Assembly (NCBI GenBank): GCA_046349085.1
Contig: JAXMDA010000001.1
Coordinates: 744,001-808,000, forward strand
DNA: 64,000 nt
Direction of reading: 5' to 3'
From: JAJXWB01 sp046349085
GTDB taxonomy: Bacteria; Pseudomonadota; Alphaproteobacteria; Rhizobiales; Beijerinckiaceae
Part shown: positions 51,463 to 60,023 of the stretch, in pieces
Layout of the letters: each line of letters starts with the position of its first letter
Numbering within the stretch: the first letter of the stretch is position 1
Made by a program: the position numbers and the translations under genes
Notes under the pieces: model-generated
The model's input: the letters and a program-made list of their open reading frames with translations, nothing else
Told to the model about the DNA's origin: nothing
Database searches by the model: none

Positions 51463-53358
51463 TTACAAGAAGCCGATTGATATCCATGGGATTGCGGCGA
51501 CGACGATCAGGCCGACGAGCAGAGCCGCGAGATAGGGCCAGATGGGCCGCACGCCTTCGGCGGGATCGACCCGGCCGATGGCGCAGGCCGCGTAATAGCC
51601 GACGCCGAAGGGCGGCGCGAACAGGCCGATGCCCATCGCGAGAATGACCACCATCGCGTAGTGCACCTCGTGAATGCCGAGCTGCCGCGCGATGGGAAAC
51701 AAGAGCGGGCCGAAGAGGACGATCGCCGGAATGCCCTCGAGGATCGAGCCGAGCACGACGAAGGCGACGAGCGATATGGCCATGAAGCCGATGGCGCCGC
51801 CGGGCATGGCCGCCATGGTCTGCGCGAGCTGGCGCGAGAAGCCGGATTGCGTGAGCGCCCAGGCCATGGCGGTCGCCGCGCCGATGATGATGAGGATCGC
51901 GCCGGACAGCGTCGCCGTGTCGACCAGCATCGGCCAGAGCCGCCCCCATTCGATCTTCTGCTTGAAGAACAGCACGCCGATGAGGCCGACGAGCGCCGCA
52001 TAGACGATGCCGATGGTGGAGACTTCCGTCGCCGTGGCTACGCCTTCGACGACGGCGGCGCGGATCAGGAAGGGCAGGGCGATGCCCGGCAGCGCCACAA
52101 GCGCGAGGCGCGCGATGACACGCCCCGAGGCGCGCGGGGTTGTCGGCCTCTGCTCCTTGTGCGCCTGCCAGCGCACGACGAGCGCCAGCACGAGCATCAG
52201 CACGGCGCCCGGCAAGATGCCGCCGGTGAACAGCGCGGAGATCGACACGCCGGTCACCGAACCGATGGTGATGAGCACGAGCGAGGGCGGGATCGTCTCG
52301 GTCATCGCGCCCGTCGCCGAGAGCAGCGCGACGAGATCGCCGCCCTTCTCGCCGCGCGCCTTCATCTCGGGAAACAGCACGGGCGCCACCGCCGCCATGT
52401 CGGCGGCCTTGGAGCCGGAAATGCCCGACACCAGATACATGGCGCCGAGCAGCACGTAAGAGAGGCCGCCGCGCAAATGGCCGATCAGCGCGGCGAGGAA
52501 CGCCACCATGGCGCGCGCAAGGCCCGTGACCTCGATCAGCAGGCCCAGGAACACGAACAGCGGCACGGACAGAAGGATGATGTGGCTCATGCCCTCGTCC
52601 ATGCGCGAGACGACGACCGACCAGGGCGTGCGCGTCGTCAGCGCAATGAAGGCGAAGGTGCCGATGCCGAAGGCGAAGACGATGGGAACGCCGGCAAGCA
52701 CGGCGCCGCCGACGATCAGCACGAAGAAGACGACGAGCTTGTAATTGCCCATCGCCGCCAGCGCCGGCTTGCCCAGCCACAGCGCGAGGCCGACGGCGGC
52801 GACGAAGGCGAGCGCCATCGCCACGTCGGCGAGGCGATAAACACGGCCGATGCGCATGAGCCCGGTGACGAGCATGAGCGTGACGCCGACCGGCAGGGCG
52901 GCGGCGCGCCACGCGCCGGAAATTTCCAGCGCGGGCGTCGTGATGGCTATTTCATCCAGCGCATAGTCGAAGGCCGGATGGATGACGAAGGCGAGGAAGA
53001 CGAGACCGACGACCAGCGCCAGCGCCTCGAACAGCAAGCGTCCGCGCACGCCGGCGCGCGCCACCAGCGCGGACATGCGCATGTGCTCCATGCGCCGGTA
53101 GGCTATGACGGCGCCGAGCATGGCGAGCCACAGAAAGAGGATGGACGCGAGTTCGTCCGACCATACGAAGGGCCGGCGCAGCACATAGCGCGAATAGACG
53201 CCGGCGAAGAGAATGAGCGTCTCGATCAGGACAAGAAGGCCCGCAGCCGTTTCGACGACGAAGCCGATCAGGGATTCGAGCGAGCCGCACAGGCGGGCGA
53301 TCGCCGAAGCCTCGGCTTCGGGTCCCGTGCTCGAGAGAGAGGGCGGGTATGCGTTCAC
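51463..53358 (-). CDS. TRAP transporter fused small and large permease (DctQ-DctM)
   Basis: The 631-residue membrane protein has a DctQ part (about 30-190, four helices, IETLILFAGVYSRYVLRRPF) joined to a DctM part (about 200-625, some 12 helices, with VPLFVFLGLLIEVTGLARAM and GGILPGAVLMLVLAL). Such fusions import organic acids with Na+ using the periplasmic DctP protein. The GTG start interlocks with the stop of the VapC-like toxin (GTGA at 53355-53358). The dctP gene is 0.7 kb upstream. Confidence 0.93.
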   Translation of the reverse strand: MNAYPPSLSSTGPEAEASAIARLCGSLESLIGFVVETAAGLLVLIETLILFAGVYSRYVLRRPFVWSDELASILFLWLAMLGAVIAYRRMEHMRMSALVARAGVRGRLLFEALALVVGLVFLAFVIHPAFDYALDEIAITTPALEISGAWRAAALPVGVTLMLVTGLMRIGRVYRLADVAMALAFVAAVGLALWLGKPALAAMGNYKLVVFFVLIVGGAVLAGVPIVFAFGIGTFAFIALTTRTPWSVVVSRMDEGMSHIILLSVPLFVFLGLLIEVTGLARAMVAFLAALIGHLRGGLSYVLLGAMYLVSGISGSKAADMAAVAPVLFPEMKARGEKGGDLVALLSATGAMTETIPPSLVLITIGSVTGVSISALFTGGILPGAVLMLVLALVVRWQAHKEQRPTTPRASGRVIARLALVALPGIALPFLIRAAVVEGVATATEVSTIGIVYAALVGLIGVLFFKQKIEWGRLWPMLVDTATLSGAILIIIGAATAMAWALTQSGFSRQLAQTMAAMPGGAIGFMAISLVAFVVLGSILEGIPAIVLFGPLLFPIARQLGIHEVHYAMVVILAMGIGLFAPPFGVGYYAACAIGRVDPAEGVRPIWPYLAALLVGLIVVAAIPWISIGFL

Positions 53359-53765
53359 GTGCGCTCGGGAAGCAGGAGGACGCCTTCCTTGGCGGCGGCG
53401 GCGCGCAAGGATGTGTCGAGCGTCGCGAGCGGCAGCCGCTCCGACATTGCCGCCGCCAGATAGGCGGCGTCGTAGGCGGTGAGTCCGTGGCGCAACGCGA
53501 GCCGGAACACATCCTGGCTGTCGGCAACGCCCGCGTCGCCGAGCCGGAGCGCTTCGAAGCGGCGCAGAAGAAGTTCGGCGTCGCCCACCGTCAATCGCTT
53601 TCGGCGAACCGCCTTGATCGTAATGCTGCGGATTTCATGGACGATGATGTTGGGCGACCGCGCGCCTTCCCGCGCATAGCGATCGAGCAAGGCCTCCGTG
53701 CGTGAAGTGGCCTCGTCTTCGATCAGCCATGCGCCGATGACGCTCGCATCCACCACGAAGGTCAT
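53355..53765 (-). CDS. vapC: VapC-like PIN-domain toxin
   Basis: The 136-residue PIN protein has the acidic metal-binding residues expected of an RNase toxin: VVDASVIGAWLIEDE at the N terminus, then LTAYDAAYLAAAM and LATLDTSLRAAA. It likely cuts tRNA or rRNA when freed from the antitoxin. Its ATG overlaps the antitoxin stop (ATGA), and its stop overlaps the DctQM start, so three proteins are coupled. Confidence 0.9.
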   Translation of the reverse strand: MTFVVDASVIGAWLIEDEATSRTEALLDRYAREGARSPNIIVHEIRSITIKAVRRKRLTVGDAELLLRRFEALRLGDAGVADSQDVFRLALRHGLTAYDAAYLAAAMSERLPLATLDTSLRAAAAKEGVLLLPERT

Positions 53766-54007
53766 CAGTATTTATGTCCCTCGTGCTTCCATTCACGAAG
53801 CTCGTCCTGCGAAATGCGGCCGTAGCGCTTGCGTTCGGCGCGGATCGTTTCGACGAGGGCGTTCCGGGCGGTCTGTTCGTCCAGCGGCGCAAGCCTGGCG
53901 ACCGCGCGGTCGCCGCGCGCTATGATGACTTCCTCGCCGGCTTCCGCGCGCGCCACCAACTCGGAAAAATGCGCTTTCGCCTCGGCGATCTTGAACGTGA
54001 CGGGCAT
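53765..54007 (-). CDS. Phd/YefM-type antitoxin
   Basis: The 80-residue protein begins MPVTFKIAEAKAHFSELVAR and goes on with AGEEVIIARGDRAVARLAPL, the Phd fold used for DNA binding and autorepression, followed by a C-terminal tail that would plug the toxin site. The start at 54007 is the family start and lies downstream of a palindrome-promoter; upstream in-frame codons run through that palindrome. Phd-like antitoxins with VapC toxins are a known mixed pairing. Confidence 0.9.
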   Translation of the reverse strand: MPVTFKIAEAKAHFSELVARAEAGEEVIIARGDRAVARLAPLDEQTARNALVETIRAERKRYGRISQDELREWKHEGHKY

Positions 54008-54032
54008 GGCCGTTTCCGCAGATTTCGAGTGG

Positions 54033-54078
54033 AAAATAGCCCGCCGGAGACAGTTGGTCAACCACTTGACCAACTGTC
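54033..54078 (-). promoter_or_regulatory. Promoter with perfect palindromic operator of the toxin-antitoxin pair
   Basis: A perfect 13-bp inverted repeat with a 4-base centre spans 54049-54078 (GACAGTTGGTCAA-CCAC-TTGACCAACTGTC). On the minus strand its inner half supplies a -35 TTGACC (54056-54061); after 17 bases comes a -10-like TATTTT (54033-54038), 26 bases before the antitoxin ATG. A Phd dimer bound here would block the promoter, the usual autorepression. The palindrome has no T run and starts 15 bases past the dctP gene's end, so a terminator role is less likely. Confidence 0.7.
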
Positions 54079-54092
54079 CGGTCGAGCGGGCC

Positions 54093-55109
54093 CTACGAAA
54101 TCTTGCCCGTGTATTTCTCGAGCACGGCCCAGGCGTCGTCGCCATACTTGCCCTTCCATTCGGCGAAGAAGCCGGCCTTCTGCAGCTTGGCGCGGAACAG
54201 GGCCGGATCGACCTCGTTGAAGACGAGGCCCTTTTCCTTCAGGTCCTTTTCCAGCGTCGCGTTCAGCCTGGCGACGTCCTCGCGCTGGGCGAGCGCGGCC
54301 TCGGCGAAACGCTTCGAAATCGAGGCCTTCGCGTCGTCGGGCAGGCTCTTCCACACCTTGCCGTTGGCGAGCTGCCAGAAGCCGTCCCACATGTGATTGG
54401 TGCGCGCGAGATTCTTCTGCACCTCGTAGAGCTTGGCGGTGGCGATGATCGCCAGCGGGTTCTCCTGGCCCTCGGCGACCTTGGTCTGCAGCGCCGAATA
54501 GACTTCCGAGAAATTGATGGCCATCGGCGCGGATTCGAAGGCCTTGAACATCGAGGTCCACAGCGGGCTCGCCGGCACGCGGATCTTCAGGCCGACGAGG
54601 TCGTCCGGCGTCTTGATCTGCTTGGTGGAGGTGGTGATCTGGCGGAAGCCGTTGTCCCACATCTTCTCGAAGGCGTAGAGGCCGGACTTCTCGATCTGCG
54701 CGCGCACGAAGGCGCCGAGCTCGCCGTCCATCGCCGGCCAGACCTTGTCGTAGCCCGACCAGGCGAAACCGACGCCGTTGATGGAGGCCGCCGGAACGAG
54801 CGTCGAGAGAATGAGGCCCGACAGCGAGAAGAATTCGAGCGCGCCCGAGCGCAACTGGCTCAGCATATCGGTGTCGGAGCCAAGCTGATTGTTGGGAAAC
54901 ACCTGCATCTCGACCTTGCCGCCGGTGTCCTTGCCGATGGCGGCGGCCGCCTCGCGCATCCGCACGGTCAGCGGATGCGTCTCGGGCAGGTTGTTGGCGA
55001 GCTTGAGCTGATATTCCGCAGCGCCCGCGCGCGTGGCGCGCAGAATGGCGGGAGCGGATACGGCGACGACAGCGGACGTCGTCAGGAACGAGCGGCGATC
55101 GAAAGGCAT
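54093..55109 (-). CDS. dctP: TRAP transporter substrate-binding protein, DctP family
   Basis: The 338-residue protein begins MPFDRRSFLTTSAVVAVSAP, a twin-arginine-like signal (RRSFL), then LKLANNLPETHPLT, GLKIRVP with the conserved Arg for carboxylate binding, and NFSEVYSALQTKVAEGQENP. It captures an organic acid in the periplasm for the DctQM permease. GAGGA precedes the ATG at 55109; upstream in-frame codons would put the signal inside. A toxin-antitoxin pair lies between it and dctQM. Confidence 0.94.
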   Translation of the reverse strand: MPFDRRSFLTTSAVVAVSAPAILRATRAGAAEYQLKLANNLPETHPLTVRMREAAAAIGKDTGGKVEMQVFPNNQLGSDTDMLSQLRSGALEFFSLSGLILSTLVPAASINGVGFAWSGYDKVWPAMDGELGAFVRAQIEKSGLYAFEKMWDNGFRQITTSTKQIKTPDDLVGLKIRVPASPLWTSMFKAFESAPMAINFSEVYSALQTKVAEGQENPLAIIATAKLYEVQKNLARTNHMWDGFWQLANGKVWKSLPDDAKASISKRFAEAALAQREDVARLNATLEKDLKEKGLVFNEVDPALFRAKLQKAGFFAEWKGKYGDDAWAVLEKYTGKIS

Positions 55110-55249
55110 GGGATCCTCGGGTTGTCCGGTCTTGCGCCGGCAATATCCTCGCTCCGCCGCGCGACGCGCGGTTGCGGAAGCGGGCGCACTATGCGCAGGA
55201 TCGCCATCCGACACAATATGCGCGCCGCGCCGCAGGGATTTCCGGCCTT

Positions 55250-55747
55250 TTGAACGCAATCGACATTACGGCGGACGCCACGCCCGGCGCGCTGGCGCGA
55301 CTCGTGGAAATGCACGCGCTCTACTATGCCCGCGCATGGGGCTTCGGCGCCTTCTTCGAAGCCAAGGTGGCGCGCGAGGCGGGCGAGTTCGCGGGCGCGC
55401 TGCCGCGCGCGGATTCGCGGCTGTGGTTTGCGCGCGCGCAGGATCGCGTCGTCGGCTCGATCGCCATCGATGGCCGGCAGGCCGCACGCGACGGCGCACA
55501 TCTGCGCTGGTTCATCCTCGACGATTCCTGCCGCGGCGCCGGAGCGGGCGCAGCGCTGCTCGACGCCGCGCTCGCCTTCTGCCGCGCGCAATCCTTTGAG
55601 CGCGTCTATCTCTGGACCTTCGCCGGACTCGACGCCGCGCGGCGGCTCTACGAAACGCGCGGCTTTCGTCTCGTCGAGGAAAAGGACGCGGAGAGCTGGG
55701 GCGCGCGCGTGCGCGAACAACGCTTCGTGCTCGAGTTGCGCGCATGA
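55250..55747 (+). CDS. GNAT family N-acetyltransferase
   Basis: The 165-residue protein (TTG start) has a GNAT core, LRWFILDDSCRGAGAGAALL with the acetyl-CoA loop RGAGAGAAL and RRLYETRGFRLVEE. The start is not firm: a TTG at 55172 would add 26 residues. It overlaps the next gene by ATGA. Substrate unknown. Confidence 0.85.
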   Translation: MNAIDITADATPGALARLVEMHALYYARAWGFGAFFEAKVAREAGEFAGALPRADSRLWFARAQDRVVGSIAIDGRQAARDGAHLRWFILDDSCRGAGAGAALLDAALAFCRAQSFERVYLWTFAGLDAARRLYETRGFRLVEEKDAESWGARVREQRFVLELRA

Positions 55748-56403
55748 GCGAGTCGATCCGCGACCGCGCCGCCTTCATCCGCGCCAACACGCGGCTTCTC
55801 GCCGTTCCGCACGCGCCGGAGATTTCGTTGCAGCTTGCCGACGAAGCCACCGCGCTCTGGGAGAAGACGGAGGAGGAACTCGGCGAGATCGGCCTGCCGC
55901 CGCCGTTCTGGGCGTTCGCCTGGGCCGGCGGGCAGGCGCTCGCGCGCTACATTCTCGATTGTCCCGGAATCGTCGCGGGCAAAAGCGTGCTCGACTTCGC
56001 CTCGGGCTCTGGCCTCGTCGCAATCGCCGCCGCAAAGGCCGGCGCGCGCAGCGTCGAGGCCAGCGAGATCGACGCCTTCGCGATCGAAGCGATCGGGATC
56101 AATGCAAAAGCGAACAGGGTTTCGATCGATGCGCGCCTCGGCGACGTGATCGACGCCGACGAGGGCTGGGACGTCGTGCTCGCCGGCGACGTTTCCTACG
56201 AGCGCGACATGGCGCAGCGCGTCACCGACTGGCTGGAGCGGCTGGCGACGCGCGGCGCGCTCGTGCTCGTCGGCGACCCCGGCCGCTCCTACCTCGCGCG
56301 CGAAAGGCTGGAGCCGGTGGCCGAATATCGGGTGCCGGTCACGCGCGCGCTGGAGGACAGCGAGATCAAAAAAACGCAAGTGTGGAAATTTCGGTCGGCG
56401 TAG
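55744..56403 (+). CDS. Class I SAM-dependent methyltransferase (Nnt1/PrmA-like)
   Basis: The 219-residue protein resembles predicted nicotinamide N-methylase-type enzymes (COG3897): N terminus with Arg-rich segment and LPPPFWAFAWAGGQALARYI, SAM motif VLDFASGSGLVAIAAAKAGA and VVLAGDVSYERDMAQRV. A protein lysine or small amine is a likely target. Translationally coupled to the acetyltransferase. Confidence 0.87.
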   Translation: MSESIRDRAAFIRANTRLLAVPHAPEISLQLADEATALWEKTEEELGEIGLPPPFWAFAWAGGQALARYILDCPGIVAGKSVLDFASGSGLVAIAAAKAGARSVEASEIDAFAIEAIGINAKANRVSIDARLGDVIDADEGWDVVLAGDVSYERDMAQRVTDWLERLATRGALVLVGDPGRSYLARERLEPVAEYRVPVTRALEDSEIKKTQVWKFRSA

Positions 56404-56504
56404 GCGCCGCCGTCGCACGGATGTCACGCCGGCATGTCCCGCTCGCCAAGCGGAGGCCTGAAATTTGCATGGCTTTTCGCGCATTTCGACAGACGGAGCA
56501 TTCC

Positions 56505-56732
56505 ATGAGCGCAATCGAAGAAAAGGTCCGCCGCCGCCTCGCGCCCTTCGTTGTCGAAGGCAAGATCGGATTGCCGCAGTTTTCCGCAATAAACGGCTCA
56601 TGCGAGGGGCGGTTGACGGTGAACGTGCAGTTGAAGCCGCCGCGCGAGCGGGCGCGGGATGTCGAGACGGCGCTGCTCGCCGCCGTGCAGGATCTCGGCG
56701 CCGACGCCCAACTGGTGATCACCGGCGCCTGA
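56505..56732 (+). CDS. Small uncharacterised protein
   Basis: The 75-residue product starts MSAIEEKVRRRLAPFVVEGK and ends DLGADAQLVITGA. GGAG lies 6 bases before the ATG. It looks like a compact alpha/beta protein. An ATG at 56469 would add 12 residues. No family recognised. Confidence 0.6.
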   Translation: MSAIEEKVRRRLAPFVVEGKIGLPQFSAINGSCEGRLTVNVQLKPPRERARDVETALLAAVQDLGADAQLVITGA

Positions 56733-56787
56733 TTTGCGCGCAGACGCGCATTATGATCCGCCCGGACATTTCCGGACGGATTCGCAC

Positions 56788-57228
56788 ATGGACTATTCGA
56801 TCAGGCCCGGCGAGGTCGCCGGGACATTGCCCGCGGAGTTCGACGCCGGCCTCTATTTCATCGGCCGCATCCGCACGCCGTGGCGCCAGCGCGGCGATTG
56901 CCCGCGCCGCGGCGCGCATGACGGGCCGGTCTGCCGGATCGAGATCGACGAACGCTGGCGGCCGGCGCTCGCCGGTCTCGAGGGTCGCGAATTCGTCCAG
57001 GTCCTCTATTTCATGCATCTCGCCCGCCGCGACCTGCTGATTCAGGCGCCGAAGGGGCGCGAGGGGACGCTCGGGACCTTCGCGCTGCGTTCGCCCGTGC
57101 GGCCGAATCCTGTCGCCTCGTCGATCGTGAAGCTGGAGGCGGTCGAGGCAGGCGCATTGCTGGCGCGCGGGCTGGACTGCGTCGACGGGACGCCGCTCAT
57201 CGACATAAAGCCCAGCGACGTGAAGTGA
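56788..57228 (+). CDS. TrmO/TsaA-like tRNA methyltransferase family protein
   Basis: The 146-residue protein has the TsaA beta-barrel core: YFIGRIRTPWRQRGDCPRRG, LYFMHLARRDLLIQ, ALRSPVRPNPVASSIVKLEA, CVDGTPLIDIKP. TrmO methylates t6A37 in tRNA-Thr with SAM. It is shorter than E. coli TrmO, lacking its C-terminal domain. Start at 56788 is a choice over TTG 56734. Confidence 0.82.
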   Translation: MDYSIRPGEVAGTLPAEFDAGLYFIGRIRTPWRQRGDCPRRGAHDGPVCRIEIDERWRPALAGLEGREFVQVLYFMHLARRDLLIQAPKGREGTLGTFALRSPVRPNPVASSIVKLEAVEAGALLARGLDCVDGTPLIDIKPSDVK

Positions 57229-57236
57229 GCCCGGCC

Positions 57237-57259
57237 GGAACGGCCGACCGTTCCATTTT
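57237..57259 (+). terminator. Terminator after the TrmO-like gene
   Basis: A perfect 7-bp stem GGAACGG (57237-57243) with CCGTTCC (57248-57254) and loop CCGA is followed by ATTTTG. A TTGACC motif begins right after it (57258) and may belong to a promoter for the TerB-like gene. Confidence 0.6.
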
Positions 57260-57310
57260 GACCCGGTCGTCAGCATGTTGTTAACCATTGGGCGTGACCA
57301 TAGGGCGACC

Positions 57311-57811
57311 ATGTTCGACAGGCTCAAGAGCTTCATCGACGATCTGACCAGCGCCGGCCAGAAACGCGGCTTCGACGCCGACGACTATCGCGTGGCCGCG
57401 GCCGCCCTGCTGATTCACATGGCCAACGCCGACGGGCATGTCGCGCCGCAGGAACAGCGTCGCCTGCGCAAGATCCTGCAGGAACGTTTCGAACTCGATC
57501 CCTCCGCCGCCCGCGAACTGATGCGACGGGCCGAGCAAAGCGAGCGCGAGGCGATCGACCTCTACCAGTTCACCAGCGTTCTCAAGCGCGCGCTGGACGA
57601 GCCCGGCCGGCTCGCAGTCGTCGAACTGCTCTGGGACGTCGCCTATGCCGACGGACACGCCGACGAACTCGAGGAGAATACGGTCTGGCGCGTCGCCGAG
57701 CTTCTGGGGGTGGCGGCGCGCGACCGCATGATGCTGAAGCGCAAGGCCGAGCGGGGCGGCGCCGAGCCGATGCCGAACAACCCCTGGGAAGACGACGGGA
57801 GCGGCATATGA
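57311..57811 (+). CDS. TerB family (tellurite resistance-like) protein
   Basis: The 166-residue helical protein carries the TerB-type acidic pattern (MANADGHVAPQEQRRLRKIL and DVAYADGHADELEENTVWRVAELL), an EF-hand-like metal binding site. Homologues in Rhizobiales are widespread and not tied to tellurite. It overlaps the next SDR gene by ATGA. Confidence 0.88.
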   Translation: MFDRLKSFIDDLTSAGQKRGFDADDYRVAAAALLIHMANADGHVAPQEQRRLRKILQERFELDPSAARELMRRAEQSEREAIDLYQFTSVLKRALDEPGRLAVVELLWDVAYADGHADELEENTVWRVAELLGVAARDRMMLKRKAERGGAEPMPNNPWEDDGSGI

Positions 57812-58608
57812 GCGATCAGCGCAGGATCGCCCTCGTCACCGGCGCCTCGGACGGGCTGGGCGTCGAATTCGCAAAGGTTTTCGCCGAACGCGGCCACGAT
57901 CTGGCGCTGGTCGCCCGCCGCGGCGACCGGCTGGAGGCGCTGGCCGACGAAATCGCAGGCGCGGGGCGGCCCCGCCCGATCGTCGTTGCGCTCGATCTCA
58001 TGCCAGCCGACGCGCCCGGCAAGCTGGCCTTCGCGCTCCGCCACGCCGGCGCGACGGTGGAATTTCTCGTCAACAACGCCGGCTATGGGCTGAACGGCCC
58101 CTTCGCGGAGCTGCCGATCGACGATCAGCTCGGGATGATCGACCTGAACATCCGCTCCCTGACGGCGATGGCGCGCCAGTTCCTGCCCGATCTGCGCGCG
58201 ACGCGCGGCGGCATGGTCAATGTCGCCTCGATCGCCGCCTTCGCGCCGGGGCCGGGCATGGCGGTCTACTATGCGTCCAAGGCCTATGTGCTGTCCTTTT
58301 CCGAGGCGCTGGCCGAGGAATTGAGGGCCGACGGCGTTCGGGTGACGGCGCTTTGCCCGGGCCCGGTCGTCACCGGCTTCCAGAAGCGCGCGGGCATGAA
58401 TGCCGAGGCCTTTTCCGCGCCGCCCGGCGCCGCCGGCGCGCAGGAAACGGCAGTCGCCGCCTACGACGGATTGATGGCCGGCCGGCGCGTCGTGACGCCC
58501 GGCCTCGTCAACCAGGCGCTGGCGGCCGGACTGGCATGGATCCCGCATTCGATTTCCCTGCCGCAACTGGCGGCCCGCCAGGCCAGGCGGCTGGGAGCCG
58601 GAAAATGA
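57808..58608 (+). CDS. SDR family oxidoreductase
   Basis: The 266-residue protein has ALVTGASDGLGVEFAKVFAE, FLVNNAGYGLNGPF, a Ser in VNVASIAAFAPG, and YYASKAYVLSFSEALAEEL, the classical SDR with Tyr-x3-Lys. Resembles DltE/YqjQ-type dehydrogenases. Coupled to the TerB-like gene. Substrate unknown. Confidence 0.9.
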   Translation: MSDQRRIALVTGASDGLGVEFAKVFAERGHDLALVARRGDRLEALADEIAGAGRPRPIVVALDLMPADAPGKLAFALRHAGATVEFLVNNAGYGLNGPFAELPIDDQLGMIDLNIRSLTAMARQFLPDLRATRGGMVNVASIAAFAPGPGMAVYYASKAYVLSFSEALAEELRADGVRVTALCPGPVVTGFQKRAGMNAEAFSAPPGAAGAQETAVAAYDGLMAGRRVVTPGLVNQALAAGLAWIPHSISLPQLAARQARRLGAGK

Positions 58609-58654
58609 ACACAAAGGCTTGTATAAGAGCGCCAATCGACGGAAACCGGAGCCG

Positions 58655-59440
58655 ATGAAAGCGAAATCGAACCCGCGTCGCGTTCTGATCGTCCTGCACC
58701 AGGAGCATTCGACTCCGGGCCGGATCGGCCGCCTGCTGGTCGAGCAGGGCTGCGAACTGGACATTCGCCGCCCCCGCTTCGGCGATCCCCTGCCCGCAAC
58801 GTTGGAGCGGCACGCCGGCGCCGTGATCTTCGGCGGGCCGATGAGCGCCAACGATCCCGACGAGTGGATGACGCGCGAGACCGACTGGATCGGCACGCCG
58901 CTGAAGGAGCAGAAACCCTTCCTCGGCGTGTGCCTCGGCGGCCAGATGCTGGCGCGCCATCTCAGCCACCGCGTGTTCAACAAGTCCTGCGGCTCGGCCG
59001 AGATCGGCTATTACAACATTCGCCCGACGGCGGCCGGCGACGCCTCGTTCGGCGGCAGGATGCCGCGCACGGTCTATCAGTGGCACCGCGAGGGGTTCGA
59101 TCTGCCGCAGGGCGCGACGCTGCTCGCCGAAGGCGACCTCTTCCCGACGCAGGCGTTCCAGTACGGACCGAACGCGGTCGCGCTGCAGTTCCACCCGGAA
59201 GTGACCTACGCCATGATGTGCCGCTGGACGACGCGCGCCTACGAGCGGATGCAGTCGCCGAACGCCCAGCAGCCGCACGAGCATCTGGCCGGCTGGTTCC
59301 AGCACGACCGCGCGGTGGCCGCCTGGCTCGATATTTTCCTGCGCAACTGGCTGGCGAGCGGCGAGGCGAAATCCGCAAAGCGCGCCACGGACTCGTCGTG
59401 GGCGTCCGCCCCCATGCCCATGGCGGCGGCGCCGGCCTAG
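58655..59440 (+). CDS. Class I glutamine amidotransferase-like protein
   Basis: The 261-residue protein has the GATase triad: Cys in LGVCLGGQML and His-Glu in LQFHPEV; the start segment RRVLIVLHQEHSTPGRIG and GGPMSANDPDEW are typical of stand-alone GMP synthase glutaminase-like proteins. It could be a gamma-glutamyl hydrolase. ATG 58655 has GGAG close by. It converges with the CAP-domain gene with stops overlapped. Confidence 0.87.
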   Translation: MKAKSNPRRVLIVLHQEHSTPGRIGRLLVEQGCELDIRRPRFGDPLPATLERHAGAVIFGGPMSANDPDEWMTRETDWIGTPLKEQKPFLGVCLGGQMLARHLSHRVFNKSCGSAEIGYYNIRPTAAGDASFGGRMPRTVYQWHREGFDLPQGATLLAEGDLFPTQAFQYGPNAVALQFHPEVTYAMMCRWTTRAYERMQSPNAQQPHEHLAGWFQHDRAVAAWLDIFLRNWLASGEAKSAKRATDSSWASAPMPMAAAPA

Positions 59441-59973
59441 TCTGTCAGCACCAGCGTCCAGAACACCTTGTATTTCGCGCCCGGCGCATAGGCGGTGGCG
59501 ATGCCCATGCGCTTCATGCCCTTGGCCAGCATGTTGGCGTTGTGCGGCGGCGAATCCCGCCACCCGGAAAAGGCTTCCGCCAGAGTGTGGTAGCCGGCGG
59601 AAACGTTTTCGACCGCGATGTTTTGGCCATAGCCGGCCGCATTCAAGCGCTGCGTCAGCGAGCCGCGGGAATCGTGGCTGATCTTGCCGTCCGCCGCCAT
59701 TGCGCGGGCCTGCGCTTCCGCGACCCTCTGCAGGTTGGGATCGACGACGAGCGAGCCCAGGCCCTTGTTCGACCGGTAAAGCGAAATCATCGAACGCGCC
59801 GCGTCCGCATCGACCACGGCGCCGCTGGCGGCAAGCGAGCGATACATGCTCGGCTCCTGCGAGACCTGTGGCGCGATGTTCGGAGGCTCGGCGCAGCCGG
59901 CGAGCGCCAGCGGCAGCGCTAGCGCCATCAAGGACGCCCGGCGCATTGAGGGACCGATCAAAAAATCGTTCAT
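59437..59973 (-). CDS. CAP-domain (SCP/PR1-like) lipoprotein
   Basis: The 178-residue protein has a lipobox LALAGC at the end of a signal sequence, then a CAP domain with ISLYRSNKGLGSLVVDPNLQ, HDSRGSLTQRLNAAGY, and WRDSPPHNANMLAKGMKRMG. It should be anchored to an envelope membrane; function unknown. An inner ATG (at 59946) would give a more usual signal length. Confidence 0.87.
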   Translation of the reverse strand: MNDFLIGPSMRRASLMALALPLALAGCAEPPNIAPQVSQEPSMYRSLAASGAVVDADAARSMISLYRSNKGLGSLVVDPNLQRVAEAQARAMAADGKISHDSRGSLTQRLNAAGYGQNIAVENVSAGYHTLAEAFSGWRDSPPHNANMLAKGMKRMGIATAYAPGAKYKVFWTLVLTD

Positions 59974-60023
59974 GGAAAGACCGATAGAGGCGCCAGCCTA
60001 AGAGGAGATGAACGGACGATCGG

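Noticed and set aside
51661..53463. A 600-codon frame opposite the TRAP permease
   Set aside because: Highly charged, low complexity, antisense to a clear transporter.
54049..54078. Palindrome as dctP terminator
   Set aside because: It lacks a T run and better explains an operator since it overlaps a spaced -35/-10 pair for the antitoxin.
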